A DNA stretch of 64,000 nucleotides from Glandiceps talaboti (GCF_964340395.1 NC_135554.1:26297592-26361591); one strand, 5' to 3'; counted from the first letter of the stretch, positions 48,089 through 63,416 are shown. Made by a program: numbers and translations. The notes: a model not told the origin generated them from the sequence alone.

Positions 48089-51000
48089 GTGAGTGAAAGT
48101 TCGCGTTTTTATCATACGCCAAAATATCTCAGCCGTTATTAAAAAGCGGCTACTTTACACTGGTATAACATTGCAAGGCGTAAGACTACAGCATGTCATG
48201 GCAGCTACCCTACACTGCTCAGTGCTACACGATCTCGACGTGCCTGGTTTATTATGACAGTGTGTACATGAAACTACTTTGATCGTAGTATATTACTAGT
48301 GATTACCTTTCTCACATTTTAGCTAGGCAAGCAAATAAAGTAACCCGTGAACAGTGGGTTCTTTGAATGTTACACGTTTAGCTCATCAATTTTGTGATAT
48401 ATTGAATTCCAGCACGGTGAGGGAGTATTGCATAAGTGAAATTGAAATTGTTATGAATGTTATACATGACTAGATTTGTGGTATAAATGTTTATTTTACA
48501 AGATGCGGTTACCTTTTTAAAAAAATCTTCAGCATTGTACGTTTAGTATTTTTTTGTTACAAAATCATCCCTACCTTTCAAGGGGAAATTAAAGTGTCTG
48601 TCATTTAATATTTCTTTATTTTTATCCTCGCTTCCTAAAACAATCAAAGATCAGAAGACTAAACTACGAAGTTATACATTGATCATGGGTCTATTAATTA
48701 TCTCAATAATAGATCCATGCATTGATCAATAATATATTGGCATATACTACACCAAAGTCCTGATATTGTTATAAAAACGTTATTATGGGCTCTGAGTCCC
48801 AAAGAACAGTGAAAACACATCATAAAACAACTTGTATTTCACACGTCAAATTATGATTGTGTGTATGTACAGTGAAATTTTTGTATAGAAATTTATGGCA
48901 ACTGTGTATTTTGCCACAGAGGACATGAATAAATAGGTAAATGTTAGATGTTGTGGCTCTTTTAAAGTTACTATACTATTTATTCAATTTTGTTGAATAA
49001 ATTTATTGTGTTAGTATAAAACTGGATTTCTAACTTACAGACTGCATTATGTAGTCTGAAATGAAAGGGGGGGGGGGTTAGAAAAGAAAAAGCTATTTAA
49101 ATCTTGAACAATCTCACCACACTTTTCTTTTTTCAGTTTATACTTAAAATCTTGCTGGCTATTAGTTGTCATAAGCCCTGCTGTAATAGTTCTCATGGTG
49201 TTACTTCATTTTGTTTTACGATTGGGTTAAGTTAGTCTAGACGAAAGGAAACAAAAACTAAACTTAAAACACAGTGTTGTGTCTATTTGCACAAATGAGT
49301 CACCCAGACAACTTTGTCATAAATGTTACAGTAATTCAATTATGTATAATCATTATTTACTCCATAATATAATTATTTCATAAAGGAAGTTTAATTATGA
49401 AATGTTTTAAGAGACTGTAAAATATGTGTTGTTAAATTGTTCAGACGTGTCAGACTTCTGAACATGGCACAAATCTTACAGAATAATGAAATAGTTTATA
49501 GCAGGGTTGGATTTATTATGATGTTGGAATTGTGACTGGGATACTGCAATAACAAAATATTAAAATATTTTTATATCTCAACAGTGCTAGTTAGTTACAT
49601 TGAGATGTAAGCTTTATTCAGTCTCAACAAAAACATGATAATATTACAGTGGTAAACATGTTTGGCTTCAGACACAGTCTGGCTTGTGTATAGACTCACA
49701 GAAAGATAAAAACCAAACACTTAACTATGTGCATGTGTCAATAGTCAACTCAATGAATACCAGCCATATCATTTACTAACTGACAAATCATACATATAAC
49801 TTGGCAACAATTGAAATGCATTCATAGTTTGGATTAGCATATATATATATGTAAATTTTTACTATTTTGCAATTAATTTATTGCTTGTTAGCCAAGTAGA
49901 TTAGAGTTTAACAATGCATGTCTTTTAATTTATGTAGCACTAAAATTGTCACACTAAATTGTGTTCATGCAATGTCAGTTATTACCCTGAGCACAATACA
50001 ACAACCCCTTCACTGCCTCAACTATCTGGAGAACAAACAATCCATTGTAGCCACTGTGGGGGAAAGCATAGTTGCATTAAATCCGTCACAAAACAGCTAC
50101 CCCTATCCTACAAGATCCTCATTTCTACAGCTGGTATTGACAAACACAGTGGTAGTTCAAATGTCCATTCAGATACAAATGGCAGCAAGACTTGAACTGA
50201 CAGTATGCAAATTACAAGTTACATGTAGCCTCTATTCAACCACCAGGTTTAAACATACAATAAAATGTTTGTATGGTATTAAAAAAACAGGCAGGACTGT
50301 TTTTATGTACAGACACCATCTTGGACAGGGTCAAGAACTTGGTAAACTAGTGAATGAGTTATGACCCAAACAGTAAACTAAAACAGAGCAAGGAATTTAT
50401 CACCCACATGAAGTAGACCATATAGATACACAACACCTATAGAAATAAAGTGTTATTTCACGTGAGTGGCGTTTTGATGGTTTTTAAGTCACAAATGTAA
50501 TCACCGCCCAACTGCTATGTACATGTACATGCATATACTATTAATCAGTCAAACCTTAGTGGCTATATAGCAAACAAGGCTTAGTATTGGTAGGTTGATG
50601 ACATCTAGTGTAAAAAGGTCACAGCAGCTTGTTTTACTAAATGCAATTCTATGGAGTATGGAATGTAGTCATACAGGGTCATTCTATTAGAGACCAATAC
50701 ATAAGTTAGGTGAGGTGCTGTGTGGATTATAAATTAGAGATTTGAAAGCAAGTTCTTACAAGTTGAGCCATACCATACATTAGAATGCTATTAACCTGTC
50801 CATTATATCACTGTCATTGACAATCGTTAATTGAAAAAAATAAACTGTATGTGCCTTACATTTGAAAATTTAGCGAATGATTTAAAATTCATATCTTTAA
50901 TGACTAACAACAATGTTATTATTATTAATGTAGCACAATATGTTCAGACGTGAGACAGTAACACCTCCTCTTATAACTCATTTGACACGTTACATGTAGT

Positions 51001-51934
51001 ATGTTTACATTTTGTAATGGATTATTATTATTTTTTATATATTTATATATCTATATATATATTTTTTAAAATAGTTATTACCATTTTATTAATTTTAACT
51101 TTTTAAAACTTTCTACTGTATACTTTAAATTTCTTTTATTTTACTTATTTCTGTGCTTTGTAACCTAAATAATAATTCCTCTGAGAATTATTATGTTTTG
51201 GAATAAATATTAGAATACTAGCTGTATTACACTACAATATCTTTTTAACTTGTTAATTCTTACTGGTAATGGTTTCAAGACCCAGTGTTGCAGCCAGCCT
51301 TTTGAAAGAGTGGAACATAGTGTCCCGAGACTTTCATTTTTCTGGGTCATCATAAATTTTTTGGGGACATTACAAAAAAAGCGCCAATGGTATTGTAGCA
51401 CAACTGTACAGTTTTTTAAAATATTTACCCTCATGCTGATCCATGCTAGGTATTTGCTGAATGATTATGCAGTTGCCTATCCAACCCTGTTGTTATCTAT
51501 GCAATATACGGGGATCATTTGGCTGTTGCTATACATGTAGGTATGGTCATGTTGCTAAACAGATTTGCATACAATTTTAGTGTAGTCATCTATGACCCGT
51601 TACTTCCAAAATTGTGGGTCAGGTCCAAAAAAATGTGTGTCAAATGACCCCAAAAACCCCCTCTGGCTAAAACACTGAAGACTTGTTTTAATATTACACT
51701 TCTTGTAAATTGTATGTTGTTTGTAGAAATTAGCAGTATAAATTTCTAATCTACAAATGAGTATTTTTTTCTTACAATACTGTAATGATTTCAAGACGTG
51801 TTGTAACATACAACATTGTATGTTGTTTGAACAAATGAAGCCCTTTGTAAATTTTGTGTTTATTTTCTTCTAGTTTGATATACTTGTACATGTATACATA
51901 CACTATGATAAGATAGAATCCCAATATTTTCAGC

Positions 51935-52225
51935 CAAGGAAAATATGAGTGAACTAAGGGGCCTTGTCACTACAAGTTGATAGACATATAGTGGCAAAAC
52001 CCTCAGGTTAAGAGTATTTCTGACTATATGAAGAAAAATATTGGGGAATAATATTATTATACCTGTTCAAGCATAATTCATGAAATATAAGGAACAATAA
52101 TGGAATGTTTTTTATTCATATTTCCAGTGTCGTAGAACCAATGACATTATCATAGACACATTACGAGTTGTTGCAACATTGAATAACCAGATTATAAAGA
52201 TTCATATATTTGGTATGAATGTGTT
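51935..52225. mobile_element. Dispersed hairpin repeat family, copy 3
   Basis: TCAGCCAAGGAAAATATGAG, AAGGGGCCTTGTCACTACAA, then the complement-like AGTATTTCTGACTATATGAA. Same order as the copy at 35625. Confidence 0.68.
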
Positions 52226-52284
52226 CAACCTGTGGCATGTTTGTATGTGTGTGTGGCATAATTAGATATTTTCCCCAATATTTT

Positions 52285-52590
52285 CTTGTTCAGCTGAGAA
52301 AAATGTGAGTGACCTAAGGGGCCTTGTCAGTATGAGTTGCTAGACAAGTAGTGACAAACCCTTTGGTCACAAGTATTTTCCGGCAGAATGAAGAAAACTG
52401 TTAGGTGATAATTTAATTATACATATGTACCTCCTCAAGAAGCATAATTTATGAAAAATCAGGAAGAATAACGAGATTTGAACTGTTTTGGCATATTTTA
52501 AACACTGCAAATTCATTGACATAGACAAGGGTTATATAATCCATATTTTTTGTTCAGAGGCACTAACTTGGCTTGAGAATGGTATAATGC
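52285..52590. mobile_element. Dispersed hairpin repeat family, copy 4
   Basis: TGAGTGACCTAAGGGGCCTT, GTATTTTCCGGCAGAATGAA and a tail ending near AACTTGGCTTGAGAATGGTA. It ends about 60 bp before the CTL1-type exon at 52651. Confidence 0.68.
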
Positions 52591-52650
52591 TAATTATTGG
52601 ATGATTTGTGAGTCATCTTTGTAATCTATCATTTTTTTCTATTTTTACAG

Positions 52651-52918
52651 ACACTCACAGTAATGCAAGACCTTGATGACCTCTCTGACATTGTACATCA
52701 ATAGCTAAAACACAATCAAAATACCTGCTGTGTTGAACAATACCCTAGTGTATTTGACAAGTACAATAACACTGTGTGTAACAGCTTTATTCCTGGAGGA
52801 CTTTGTGGGTGGCAGACCTATTCGTGGAGGATATCCAGTGTTTTATCAACTGTGTGTGTAGTAACAGAAGCATAGCAAAATGGTGATGTCCTGGTGTTGT
52901 TGTAGACAGGAGGAAGCG
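52651..52918 (+). other. CTL1-type gene upstream exon (5' UTR and first codons)
   Basis: After TTTTTACAG the exon runs to AAGCG|GTAAGT. Upstream of 52880 it is untranslated, with several stops. Only the last 39 nt are coding. Confidence 0.7.
52880..52918 (+). CDS. SLC44A1: CTL1-type first coding exon
   Basis: ATG at 52880 or 52886; MSWCCCRQEEA parallels the MGCC start of CTL1. Donor GCG|GTAAGT, phase 0. Confidence 0.72.
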
Positions 52919-55900
52919 GTAAGTTCATAAAATTAATGTTACACATAGGGATTTGGGTCATTATGTTTCACAGGGAAAAACTGACCGATGCTACTTTAGC
53001 CAGAGAGAAATTTAGTAAGGCAGAGTTTCCCAGGGAAAGACACAGATGAAGAGGTATTAGGCATCACAGGGAAGGAATTGTGATGCTACTGCAGCCAGAC
53101 TGAGACAGTATGTAGGGTTACAGTATTGCATGACTAGTCTTGGTATCCATTGGACATACATGTCTTGTAATGTGCATGTATACAGTTCTATGCTGTTTGA
53201 CAATACATATAAAAACAAGAATGAGTCAGTTTGGCCTCTATGAGGACAGTTGAATAGATCTGATTACATCACAGGGTATACAACCTTGTAACGATTGTGT
53301 TGTTGCCAAAAATAATTCCACCATAAGGTTATATTTTTAACAAAGTATTTTTAAAGCGCTAGTGAATGATAGATTTTATAAAATGATTATGGAAATGTGA
53401 TACAGACTTTAGTTACTGTAATATTTGTGGTTCCATTGCACTGTTTAGAGCATGTTTTCACTTATTTGGTATTCATTTAATTCAAATAAAATAACAAGAA
53501 TTGTTCTAAACAAATCAATCTAATAACTGTCTTTAGGTGTGAAACTGAAATGTTATACATGTATGTCATATAGTAGTTACCAGTCAGTGTGTTTGCTAAG
53601 GTTGGGGTAGCCATGGGATAATAGAAAGAGGGAAAGGGTTTGCTAAGATTGGGGTACCCAACAGAATAATAGAAAGAGGAAATGGGTAAAATTTGCATAG
53701 TTTCCCATACAAGCTATCATACTTTTGTTGGGAAACTATGGTAGATTTTACCTGCCCACCGCCCTTAATGCAAACACAGTTCTGCCAATGTAGTTTACCT
53801 ATCAGTCTGTACACACACATACATGTACATGATCATATATATATAAAATCCTGTAGCTGTTAAACAACCACACACAGTCATTCCAGAATTCACATGATGA
53901 CATTTAAGTACATTTATAGACTATTGATATACATGTACATGTATTGAAACAGAAAATGAAACACATGAAGTCTTGCTTCAGGTAACAGTTTTGATTAGAT
54001 TCCACAAGTTTTTTTTTGAGGAACAGGAAGTATTAACAACTGTTTGCTGAAGGCTGAATAAGTACATAAATACGAAAATACAAATTAAATACATTTTGGT
54101 TGTCTACATACATGTCCTTATTGTCACAGTTACCATGTGTACATTTTGCATCACTTGACCAGTCAGCAAATCACAGGTTTACAAAGAAATGAATAACATA
54201 CATACATACAATAAATGTGGATATTCTCAGGTTGTGTATTTTGTATTTGATGTGAATGTAATTATAGTTAAGGTATCATTTTGTATGTATATATTTTGTT
54301 TTTGTTTCTGTTTCTGTATGTACATTTTGTACATATTGACTCTAGATAACATGTTGTTATGACATCCAACATTCAATCTTCAGCCTTGAAGATATATATA
54401 CAATTTATGATATGTGTACATAACCTTGGTGACCTTCTACACATTGTATAAGTCAGTATTATTACATTTTGATGTTTACTTTAGCATAGTACATATTTTG
54501 ACAATTTGTCAAAGTACACAGTCTTTACTGTTTACTGTTTCCCAATGTTATAATTACTAGAGGTGTTTTGTTACATGTAAGGGGCTGTATTAATGTATAG
54601 TCTATGTAGCTATGGGGTGTTATAGCATAGGCCAGAATCCATGCTAGCTACAAAGTATTAGGGTGACTCAATTATTTTTGTTAGCAACTTTTTTGTAGCA
54701 ACTATGGGTTGGTCAGTCGATTTAAAAAAAAAGTATTAAAAAAATCATCATCTTGTTTTTCTGCCTATCCTTTTCCTCCTCTCTATCTTCTTTTTAATAT
54801 TGGATTCCTGGTAACAAGCCCTTTCCCAGCTTCTCTACACAATTGGCATGCTTAAAATCACAAAGCCATTGTTTTTCCTCTAACCCCCCCCCCCCCCCTC
54901 CTTGAATACCTTCCATCATGAAAGAATGCGCTGCTCATGAACAAGTGTTGCTGCCACCGTCATGACTGTAGATGACATCACAGTCCAGACACTTGCTTAT
55001 TCTTGCCAGAGGGTGGTATTCAACAAAATATTAGATGCGGACGAAAATAATTGTTTTGATGTTGGAGCTAAAAATTTATGTCTTGTTTAAATTCTGGTAA
55101 TGAAAACAGAAAATATATAAGGTAAATCCTTAAAGCATAGTCAAGAATTCATGCTAGCAGTTCAAGTTACAGCATAACCCAAGAATCCATGATACAACTG
55201 AAGCTAAATATACCAGAGTATATGTTTCATTAAGTCATACAAGCTAATCTGCAGTACCAGTATTCAAATATGAGGCTTATACTGGATAATCCCCCCCCCC
55301 TCCATGTCTGAAATGGAAACTACATAAATATATACAAAATACATATATATCAAAGTCTTGATGTACACTACAAAAATAATTCCCCCATAAATTATTTTAT
55401 TTGGTTTGCATGAAATAAAGGAATACCTGCATAATTAACTTCTGTATTGTCTTATAAATTCATAATGCTATGTAAAGCCTTGTACATACATGTCAACAAT
55501 GTATACATTGACATAGTGCTATTCTACAGTATATGGTACATGTAGGTATTCAGAAATCATCAAAGCATATTTGAGTTCCTTAAATGTTTCCATTTGGTGT
55601 CTCTAGTTTTTTGATGATTGTTCAAATTTGAATACATGTATGTTAATTCTCTCTCTACCTGAGGGTGGAGATGGTGGGAGTGGTTGTTTTGTGGCGGTAT
55701 TTGTTTGTACACAAATAACTATTAGTTGGAAAACAAGATTTATTGCCCAGCCATGAGGGCTCTATAAGACATCTGTTATCCAAGGCTAAAAGCTGAGGGA
55801 AAGTTGTTGGATAACAGCACAAGGGGTAATCAGGCCAGTAAATAAGTAAAACCATGTCACATCACATTCTCAGGAATTTAACAAAGGTGATGTGTTCCAA

Positions 55901-58900
55901 CAAAGTCCATACCATGTGACATGATTTAAGCCAATCCCTGAAGGGTATAAGTAAATGATGTGACATGATTTAAGCCAATCCCTGAAGGGTATAAGTAAAT
56001 GATGTGTCATGATTTTAGCCAATCACTGAAGGGTATAAGTAAATGATGTGACATGATTTAAGCCAATCCCTGAAGGGTATAAGTAAATGATGTGTCATGA
56101 TTTTAGCCAATCACTGAAGGGTATAAGTAAATGATGTGTCATGATTTTAGCCAATCACTGAAGGGTATAAGTAAATGATGTGTCATGATTTTAGCCAATC
56201 ACTGAAGGGTATAAGTAAATGATGTGTCATGATTTTAGCCAATCACTGAAGGGTATAAGTAAATGATGTGTCATGATTTTAGCCAATCACTGAAGGGTAT
56301 AAGTAAATGATGTGTCATGATTTTAGCCAATCACTGAAGGGTATAAGTAAATGATGTGTCATGATTTTAGCTACTGTAACTGTTCAATTGCATACTCTAG
56401 TAATGGTATTTCAGTGCAGACAGACAAATATACAACTTTCAAATTAATTGTCATTTCCACTAATATCTTTTGGATGTTTGAATGTCAACAAATTAACTAG
56501 ATTTATTGTAAATGTATATTGACATGGTAGAATATAATTATACCTGTAATTTATCAATGTCACTTTAAGTGTTTTATCTTTATCTAGTTAATATTGAATC
56601 CATGTTTCAAAGTCCTTTCATGTCATCATTTTGTCATTTGACTTTCAGCAGTTCTTTAAAAAAATTCTCCAATGAGGTATGTAAGAACAAATGAAGTGAA
56701 ATGGAATAATCAGTTCACATTCATGTACATCATTCAGACAGATATACATTGGTATAGCTAGGTACATGTATCTGAGTGCACCCATGTGAAACACAGAGAA
56801 TTAATGTTAGTGTGTACACCCAGATTTGAAATATGTGTATGGTTGGTTACATGCAAAGTAAAAATACAGCTCTTGAAATAAGTAGTGGATTTCACTTGTC
56901 AGTTGTGATGACTTTTAGTGATAGGATGCAGACAGTCAAAGAATCTGTGATGTGTACATGTACCTCTTACAGTAGCAAATAGCATATTTCAATGGTGGAT
57001 GTAGCTGGCTATGTTGTGTGTTGAAACTGAATTGTAGGTTTGTATCCAATTATAATTGAAACATGTTACTTGTAAACTGCAACCATAATTGGCCAGACAC
57101 ATGAGACAGTGGAGTAGGTAATCTTAAACTAGTGGACTAATTGGTGAGATTAAAGTTAGGACTAATTGTTGAGATAAAAGTTGGGACTAATTGGTCTGAT
57201 AAAGTTTTACAATGATTGGCTAGTAGTCTGTAGGAGTCAAGTTGAAGTGACCTTAGGTAGATTACATGTAATGGATCCATACCAAACTTCATTGTACATC
57301 ACTGCAGCCTGCCAGCATTTTTCCTTTCTATCTGTTAATCCATGTGATATCATCTGAAAGTTTTCCCAGTGGTTTAGTACTTGTCCCAGATGTCTAGGAA
57401 TAAGGTGGTATGTACATTTATCGTAATTTGTTTAGTATTCCAGTGGATGCTGAAATAATTGACAGGAATCATAGAATTTGTAAATACTACTTCCGTTGAT
57501 GTAAGGTGTGAGATTAATAGTTCTATGTAGGTTAAACAACTTGGTTCTTTTTGTGTGGGGGTGGGAGTGGGGTTATTTAACCATTTTATAGTTCTCATCC
57601 AACAAAAAATGATTTCGGGAATTTACTTGTATAAAATACAAATATTTCTAAAAAATATAAATTTGAGAAATTGAAGATTTTTTAGTAAATGAGGTCTAAC
57701 TAAAAGAATTTAGTTTGTTATCCATTTGTTATTAAAAATTATTTTAACGGTTCACGGCTGTACCAAACCAACATTGAACTATCGATCTCATTCCCCAACT
57801 AATGTTTATCGTACATAGATTTGTGAACACCACTAGGAATATCAGGCTGTGCTCAGACTCAATTTAGAAAGAGAGACATTTTGCTTGACATGAGATATCT
57901 TTCTTCGAAACTGAATTATAACTGACATATCTTTTCTTCAATTCTTTTAGACAATTTAGTGCCTTTAAAATATTTGCTTTTGAAAAAATAATCAACAATA
58001 CATTTAGATTTGAAGGAAAAGTTCAGAATTGTCTAAGTAGATGTGATATTCCAATGAGTCATAAAAATGTTCATGATCCATGTACTAGAACGTTGTAATA
58101 TGTTTGTGAAATGACTGGTAAACTGTAACTGTTACTTCTACACTTTACACTATTAGTCTAGTTCCTGAAGACTGTATTCTAATTTTACACTACGTTATCT
58201 TCACACATTACATCTAGTCAATGTCGTTAATCTCGCACAGAATTCTGTGCTCCCCTTACAGCTTTCATATAAATATGATGACGTTGTCGCGTCCTTGTAT
58301 GATTTTAGTTTCTGTAGACTGGAGGTGGAGCTTGGTTTTTATGTTTTAACGGTTCACAGTTGTACCAAATGAATATTAATGAGTGATGACAAGGGCCTGT
58401 CAATTTGTGATGGACTACTTAACTGACATGAGCTTTTTGCGCTTCACCCAGCGCAGGGTTGAACCACATTTAACGCCCAGAGTAATGAGATTGACTAGAT
58501 GTAATGTGTGAAGATAATGTAGTGTAAAATTGGAATACAGTCGTCAGGAACTAGACTAGTACACTATGTACATAATATATCGCCAATCAATATAGCATTT
58601 ATATGATGTAATGTAGTGAATGTACTCAGTTTCCACTGAACTAAATTTGACCCCTGACTATCACTCATTCTTAGCCCACATTGCAAATATTGCATTGGTG
58701 TTATTTTACATAATACATACATACCAAACTCTAACAATAAAAACAGCATCAAATATGTTCTCTTTTCTGTCTGATCAATATTTAGATGACTTCGATTTTT
58801 GTCAAGCAAGGAATTGGTTGTGGTAATATGTACCCTATAATAAATGATTTTATTGAATCATAGCCAGTGGAGAGACATATTGTCTATCAATTAAGTTGAC

Positions 58901-61801
58901 TTCACATATTATCTTAATCTCATTAACGAAAAAGCTAAAAGTAATTTTTATTTCAGTGTGTGGATATCGGACATGTTTACGGACACACTTTGATGCTGTA
59001 TGAATTAAAAAAATAACATCTGTACTAAGACGTACTGACTATAACAGCTAGTAACAGCTGGTGATAAAACATTTTCATTCTTTTCACACTGCTATGGTAT
59101 GTAATGTAGCATTGGAACTGTTGCTGGTACACATTCCATTTCTGTGTTTCAATTTGTCTGGTGTGGATTTCAATTCCTTACCACTGTATAATTGGTAACA
59201 TGCAATGTATGCAGTAGGACAGTTTAGTTGAGGACAGGTACATGTACATGTAGTTGGATCAAGTATACAAAATGAAAATGAAATGTGAATTGTTTGCATA
59301 GTGCCAATTAATGCATCTCAACTGACAGTAGTGCATAATATAAAAGTATGAAAAATTCAAAATTATTACAAGCTAATTGCTCATTTTACAAAAAATGAAA
59401 ATATTCATAATTGTATTCCCAATTTGATATTGGGTGAAAAAATTAATTTGACATGATACTAGGTACGTAATTACAGGTGGACATCTGTCATTCAAACAGG
59501 TGCTGCATCACTCAGAAAAGATATCTATAGAACCCAATGACACCTAATTCATATAATTATTTACAGCCCATAGTAAACACACTACTAAAGTACATCCTGT
59601 CTATCCATATATAGTATTTCTCCTACATGTAGGTACATGTATGTCAGATATTTTTCACTCATTGTTTTTGTTAAGACAAAGAAAGTAAAGGGTAAATGTG
59701 ATGTTATCACCATAGATTTCCCATAAACCCTTGTAAGAAATCCCCTCTTATGGCTGAGTGCATGTCAAGTACACAGGCCTTCTTCAAGGTATCATAGTTT
59801 GATAATAACCAAGGTGCTATTTTATCACCAAAATCATATTACATTGATAGCAGTAATCAGTACAAATATATCAAAGGCAGAAAATAAGTCTGACTTGACT
59901 TTTCCTTATAACAATACATGAAACAAATTTAAAACAATATGATGCACAGTTTCAAACCTGATATTAATATAACCAGCACATTCTCTAAAAGTCATTCAGT
60001 CTAACTATTGTATATTTTATGAATTGTCTGAAACCAGTTAATATACAAGGGGATATGTATTAAAATTCAGCAGATGTAACGGTTAGATATTTCTTGAATT
60101 GTGCAAGACCACTTACTATAGTATACGAGGGACATATATTGAAATTTAGCAGGTCTAAATTCTAGATATATTTCTTAATTGTTTGAACAAAGTTAATGTA
60201 CGAGGGGCTGTATATGTTGAAATTCATTTGGTCTAACTGTTAGCTATTTCTTGAATTGTCAGAAACAAGTTAATGTATGAGGGAGGGAACATGTATTGAA
60301 ATTTAGCAAGTTTTAAATTGAGATATTTCTTTAATTGTGTGCAAAACCATTTAGAGGGGACATAAATTGGAATTCTTTACGTGTATGTCTAACTTGTAGA
60401 CATTTCTTTAATTGTGTAAGACTATTTAGTGTACGAGGGGACATGCATTGAAATTCTGTAGGTTTAACTGCTGAGTAATCATAATAAGAGAGTCATTTAA
60501 AACAAGTGTCTTCAATGTATGCATCAGGGTTCGTCTGTGGGAATGAGTCATCACCCAATGCTGTTTATAGTGATAATGATATATATAGCGTAGAGCTTGC
60601 AATGCAATGACTCATAGTAACTTGAAGCAGTGTAATTTCTTAAGACGTCATATATCATATCATAGCAAGTCAGTACACAGACACATAGCTGCTTTCTGTA
60701 TATTTTGTAAATTTTGAAATTTTGAAATTGTAAATATTTGTAATTTTGAAAATGGTGCTAGACAGATCTTTATCCGAGACGTATGATGATTGCTGCTATA
60801 AAGTTAGAGAACTTCAAAGAAGGATAAGTGAGGTAGGACTTATTGTTTACTTATTGTTAGATATCAAAATTATCAAAATTATCACTAAATACCCATTTAT
60901 TGGCAGTCTGTATACAAATGTACCTTATGTGATATGTCGGTGTTAAAATTATCAACAGATTTTATTTTTTTGATGGTTTTCTATGAAATAATTATGTATT
61001 CTGTGTTATTACGTCGTGTGTCCTTTGACATAATTTTATCGATATTTCACTCATTTACATCTTTTATGTAATCATAGTGATATTAATTTATTTCATTTAT
61101 CTATCAAAACATCGATGTCAGTCTTCATAATTTGATTGGTTTCTATTCAGTATTATGATTTTAATTTTTAGAATTCTTATCGGGTTGAGTGTCTTCGGCG
61201 CTTCGCTGTTATTCATAATATCTGTATACAACGGATGTCATCACATATCTACATAGCCAGTATGATCACGTACAAATTCCACCATCTATACATGTATTAT
61301 ATATATATATATGTATACGTATGTGTTGTTATAGATCATATATATGTGAATAGAAGTATATAACTAATTTATAGATTTATCTGGTCTAATTCATCCACCT
61401 GTCTAAACATATTACCAATAATTCCCAAATCTATTTATGTTTATATACTAAATCTGTTCAAATCCATACAGACGACTTAGTACTTCTACTAATAATATAC
61501 TAGTGCACTTTACTTGACTCAAAATTATGTGTACGTAGACATAACGTAAGGCCAATAAATACACATACATACATTTGTAGATATTGTTTAGAAATACCTT
61601 ATTCTAAGCAATGTGTTTCTGTCTATCTATAAATTAAAGTAAGTAGTGTATTAAAACAATACATACAGCAGACATCACCCATGATATTCAATACATGATA
61701 GAATGGTATGTTTATACCGAGTGTCTCTAAACAACTGTTTATAAGCTAGTTGTCTGTCTAGGCATACATGTATGTATTAACGTCTCTTTGATTTATTGGT
61801 A

Positions 61802-61836
<35 letters not shown>

Positions 61837-61867
61837 GTCTGTCTGTCTGTCTGCCTGCCTGCCTGCC

Positions 61868-61960
<93 letters not shown>

Positions 61961-61985
61961 GTCTGTCTGTCTCTGCCTGCCTGCC

Positions 61986-62082
<97 letters not shown>

Positions 62083-62115
62083 GTCTGTCTGTCTCTGCCT
62101 GCCTGCCTGCCTGCC

Positions 62116-62200
<85 letters not shown>

Positions 62201-63032
62201 GATTGACTCAATATACATATAGTATATCTACCTGATTGACTATATTGATCTGTATTTTGATGTCATTCTTTTAGTTTATCTCTAAGTCTATCTTTGAGTT
62301 GTTTGTCCATCTGTATATTATTGTGCAATACAATACAATACAACACAACACAACACAACACAACACAATACAATACAATACAATACAATACAATACAATA
62401 CAATACAATACAATACAATACAATACAATACAATACAATACAATATAATATAATGACAGTTAATGTGACGTTATGCAATGTAATGTAATGTAATGTAATG
62501 TAATGTAGTTTAATGTAATGTAATGTAACGTAATGTAGTGTAATGTAATGTAGTGGGGTGTAGTGTGGTGTAATGTATGTTATGATGTAATGTTACATTG
62601 TTAGAGAAACAGGTGTGACAGTGAAACTTATGATTCATCATACTTAAGTATGCACAAGTTAGTCAGTGTTTTCCTACGTGCTGTATTAAGCTATAATACC
62701 TTTATCATCAACACTGTAGTTACCAGCCTTTGGTCAGAAATCCCTCTACTTTAAATTGTAGTTTATTTGCTGCAGGTACAATGTATGTATGTACATTGTA
62801 TGTATAGGTATACATGTATGTATAGGTATACATGTATGTATGTACATTGTATGTATGCAGGTATACATGTATGTATGTATATGTATATATGCAGGTATAC
62901 ATGTATATGAGCTGAATGTGAATTGGATTGTAGAAGTTCTACTTTGATGTGATCACTGTATAGGACCCAATAGTGAATTACATCTTAATTGACAATATCT
63001 CAAATATTTGTCACTTTGCAAATTTTTATGTT

Positions 63033-63075
<43 letters not shown>

Positions 63076-63371
63076 AACAAACAAGAAATGAATGCTTTTG
63101 ATCAAAAGACACTATGATTAAATTACACTGTCATGTACATTGCACACATAACGTATACACAGACATTGTCAACTGAAGTCTCTCATCAGTATGCTTAGTA
63201 TCGGTATGTTTATAACTCAGTTTTAAATGTTGACTCATCCATCCATCCATCGTCCTTTACCCACATATTTATACATAGACAGATAATCAGCAATGATACA
63301 CAGACATAATACTGTGTATGAGCACACAGGTACCAGTACATACACAGACAGACAGACAGACAGACAGACAT

Positions 63372-63416
<45 letters not shown>

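Larger units (their letters stand above)
48089..52650. other. Likely 5' intron of the CTL1-type gene
   Basis: AT-rich with no supported exon. Open frames at 49918-50364 overlap each other and resemble no family. It contains hairpin-family copies 3 and 4. Confidence 0.4.
52919..60500. other. Large first coding intron of the CTL1-type gene
   Basis: No exon supported. It contains a 44-bp minisatellite (55914-56371), a foldback pair (58155-58560), a diverged tandem repeat (59990-60480), many TACATGTA words, and poly-C tracts near 54883 and 55290. Confidence 0.5.

Noticed and set aside
49918-50364. 148-codon frame and an overlapping 78-codon frame
   Set aside because: No family resemblance, no splice support, low-complexity context; length is possible by chance in 64 kb.
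55914-56371. CRISPR-like array
   Set aside because: Same reason: direct head-to-tail 44-bp units with no spacers.
61777-62222. CLSV and DRQT repeat frames on both strands
   Set aside because: Translation of the CTGT/CAGA microsatellite.
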